A stretch of DNA of 6,492 bases from the NCBI GenBank assembly GCA_900538465.1, contig UPXV01000063.1, positions 1 to 6,492 of the forward strand. Direction: 5' to 3'. Both the position numbers and the translations under genes were made by a program. Shown one piece after another: positions 5,101-6,492 of the stretch. The DNA is from an uncultured Erysipelotrichaceae bacterium (GTDB taxonomy: Bacteria; Bacillota_I; Bacilli_A; Erysipelotrichales; Coprobacillaceae). Each line of letters opens with the position of its first letter. The first letter of the stretch is position 1. The notes below the pieces were generated by a model. It ran no database searches. It saw only the letters and a list, made by a program, of their open reading frames with translations, and was not told the DNA's origin.

Positions 5101-5836
5101 TCCTATTTTTTGAAATTTCATATTCTGTAGGCTGCATCCACCTCCATGTCCATAACCACCAAATTGCACCAAAAATAAAAGATAAAATACTCAAAACAAT
5201 AATTATTTGTAATAAGTCCTGATTGGATAGTTTTCCAACTGAAAAATTTATTTCAAATAAATATACTATCCCTATTAATGGCATCATGAACGATAAAGCT
5301 AAGAAACCTAAAAATTTACGAAGTATCACTTTGACAATTCCTTTTGTTTCATTATTTATTTTCAGGCGTGCAATTCTCCTTAAGTTATGATTAGTATAAC
5401 TAGAAATCTTATAATATTTCCCAGCTTTATTATTATCAATATACTGATTGATTTTATTGATAATATCTTGCTCACTCATTTTTATATATTTTTTAAAGAA
5501 TTTCAAATAGCTTTTCATTTTTCTATTTCCATATATATGATCATTTGAAAAGACGATAATAGGGCTTATTTCTAATAGATCAGTTAAATATGCAATACTC
5601 ACTTTTTTACCATCAAAATAAGTTTTGTATCTATAAAATGGCTTCCCTTTAGTCTTTAACGAATTAATTTGTATTAAAAACAAAATACGCATCAATTGAT
5701 CAATTTTGTTTGGGTTATCTTTTAAATAAGAACTGCACATATAAATATAAATTTCATGTATCCAAAATCTTCTCATTTTTTTCCATTCCCCTTTCGTGAG
5801 AACATAAATATCGCATAAAAAATATTTCAAATTCAT
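5087..5836 (-). CDS. Protein of unknown function with two C-terminal membrane segments (249 aa)
   Basis: I do not recognise the family. The first 170 residues are soluble-looking, basic and rich in Tyr, Lys and Ile, with KTKGKPFYRYKTYFDGKKVS (61-80) and a helical SEQDIINKINQYIDNN (121-136). Two hydrophobic segments follow: about 173-195 and 207-230, the second ending in a Trp-rich belt, WWLWTWRW. A short polar tail closes the protein. This suggests a large cytoplasmic domain held at the membrane by a C-terminal hairpin. The start is uncertain. ATG 5836 has no ribosome-binding site, while the internal ATG at 5776 (MRRFWIHE) has AAAGGGG about 11 bases upstream and would give 229 residues. It follows the small hydrophobic ORF by 35 bases, so the two may be transcribed together. 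Confidence 0.65.
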   Translation of the reverse strand: MNLKYFLCDIYVLTKGEWKKMRRFWIHEIYIYMCSSYLKDNPNKIDQLMRILFLIQINSLKTKGKPFYRYKTYFDGKKVSIAYLTDLLEISPIIVFSNDHIYGNRKMKSYLKFFKKYIKMSEQDIINKINQYIDNNKAGKYYKISSYTNHNLRRIARLKINNETKGIVKVILRKFLGFLALSFMMPLIGIVYLFEINFSVGKLSNQDLLQIIIVLSILSFIFGAIWWLWTWRWMQPTEYEISKNRNESK

Positions 5837-5871
5837 TAATTTACTATAAATTCATATATTTAACACTTCGC

Positions 5872-6189
5872 CTAGGCAACTTTCTTAATTGCTTTCACAA
5901 AATTTATTACTGTTGACCAAGATTGTTTTAGAATCCATTCAACGAAATTTGTAACTTCTTTTCCTAAGTCTACAAACCAGTCTATAACGTCTATTCCAAC
6001 ATCAATTATTAAAGTTATCAACCATGCGAATGGTCCAAAAAATGGCATAAGAACGGTTTTTAATAAAGAAGATGCGACTGTTCTCAATAAACTGTATAAT
6101 AAACTTCCTAATGGAATTGCCACAAACCTAATAACCGTTATTAGTCCAAATATCAAATCAAATATTCCCTCAGCTACGTCTGAAGTCAA
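5872..6189 (-). CDS. Small hydrophobic protein, probably 5'-truncated (105 aa from a TTG)
   Basis: The protein is strongly hydrophobic: segments at about 9-35 (IFDLIFGLITVIRFVAIPLG) and 44-75 (LMPFFGPFAWLITLIIDVGI, then DVIDWFVDL), then an amphipathic Trp- and Lys-containing tail, WILKQSWSTVINFVKAIKKV. I recognise no family; a membrane protein or a bacteriocin-like peptide are both possible. The only canonical start in frame is TTG 6189, without a Shine-Dalgarno. The frame continues open upstream as GIGLFSTLLSL (6219-6187), still protein-like, to the last base of ssrA, and then through the tmRNA sequence to a stop near 6305 without an ATG, GTG or TTG. The gene therefore probably lost its true start where it meets ssrA. 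Confidence 0.5.
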   Translation of the reverse strand: MTSDVAEGIFDLIFGLITVIRFVAIPLGSLLYSLLRTVASSLLKTVLMPFFGPFAWLITLIIDVGIDVIDWFVDLGKEVTNFVEWILKQSWSTVINFVKAIKKVA

Positions 6190-6219
6190 ACTAAGAAGTG
6201 TACTAAATAATCCAATACC

Positions 6220-6246
6220 TGGTGGAGGCGGCGGGAATCGAACCCG
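6220..6246. other. ssrA 3' end, candidate integration (att) site
   Basis: The T arm to CCA end of ssrA is a common attachment core for tyrosine recombinases of islands and prophages. Here the following 30 bases carry no terminator for ssrA and at once begin a protein-like frame lacking a start. I found no second copy of this core and no integrase in the window, so the site is inferred from context only. Confidence 0.35.
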
Positions 6247-6492
6247 CGTCCAAAAGCCGTCCCATATGAAGCGTCTACAGCTTATCTTGTGGAATGGATT
6301 TAACTAAGCTACGATCCACAAGCAGTCTTTCACTTAGCGATTCTGTAAATTTTCGTGATATAAGTCCAGACTCCTTACACCCTTATCCTATGAGTTATGG
6401 TACCAGTTATATAGCTATAGGCACGCTACATAATGGCAGCTTTCATGTCTATGTCGACTAAGCGAAAGCGTAATTAGTTTGTCTGTTTCCAG
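6220..6492 (-). ncRNA. ssrA: tmRNA (transfer-messenger RNA), 3' part
   Basis: tmRNA rescues stalled ribosomes and tags the unfinished protein for proteolysis. The minus strand ends at 6220 with the tRNA-like 3' end: T arm GCGGG-TTCGATT-CCCGC (about 6246-6230), acceptor strand and encoded CCA. The region before it has the usual 3' domain with a conserved GACGC and TTTTGGAC. The tag frame is visible at the right edge: G-N-R-Q-T-N-Y-A-F-A then TAG (6460-6458). NYAFA with no final second Ala matches Mycoplasma-type tags. About 130 bases, including the 5' acceptor strand, the resume codon and the G-U pair that selects alanine, lie outside the window. Confidence 0.95.

Noticed and set aside
5868..5878. 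GCCTAGGC palindrome at the end of the hydrophobic ORF
   Set aside because: Eight bases with no loop and no T tract; neither a terminator nor a convincing operator.
1..6492. CRISPR array, insertion sequence or integrase
   Set aside because: No regularly spaced repeats, transposase or recombinase motif occurs on either strand.

Overview
The window comes from a low-GC, AT-rich Firmicutes-type genome. Nearly every gene reads leftward on the minus strand. Two signs point to the Erysipelotrichia/Mollicutes side of the phylum, which is an inference and not a proven placement. First, the tmRNA (right edge) encodes a proteolysis tag ending in NYAFA, the ending I know from Mycoplasma tags and not the more common ALAA. 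Second, the codon use and protein sequences look like gut Erysipelotrichia.

Left part (1-2850) is ordinary chromosome. A plus-strand gene, the C-terminal end of a PLP-dependent methionine gamma-lyase/aluminium-resistance family protein, runs tail-to-tail into a minus-strand block. That block holds an SDR/FabG-like reductase, elongation factor P (efp) and, upstream of them, a 408-residue PnuC-like membrane transporter with an unusual N-terminal extracytoplasmic domain. The two convergent genes share stop-codon bases, and a single hairpin over those stops can terminate both transcripts. A second terminator overlaps the end of efp and abuts the SDR start codon.

Middle part (2850-5100) looks like an accessory stretch in decay. 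It contains a Phd/YefM-type antitoxin whose RelE-type toxin is reduced to frameshifted pieces, a RhuM-family remnant broken at both ends, an intact class III Fic protein with HPFREGNGR and its own inhibitory helix, and a fragmentary small ORF. Between the last two lies a gene-free stretch that looks like a transcribed RNA: promoter, long G-U-rich hairpin, second hairpin and terminator, directly before the fic ribosome-binding site.

Right part (5087-6492) has a 249-residue protein of unknown function with two C-terminal membrane segments, a 105-residue hydrophobic protein with no proper start codon, and the 3' 273 bases of ssrA (tmRNA). The hydrophobic reading frame is protein-like right up to the last base of ssrA, and ssrA has no visible terminator after its CCA. 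Both observations suggest that foreign DNA was joined to the ssrA 3' end, a well-known integration site. No integrase and no second att copy lie in this window, so the island reading is inference.
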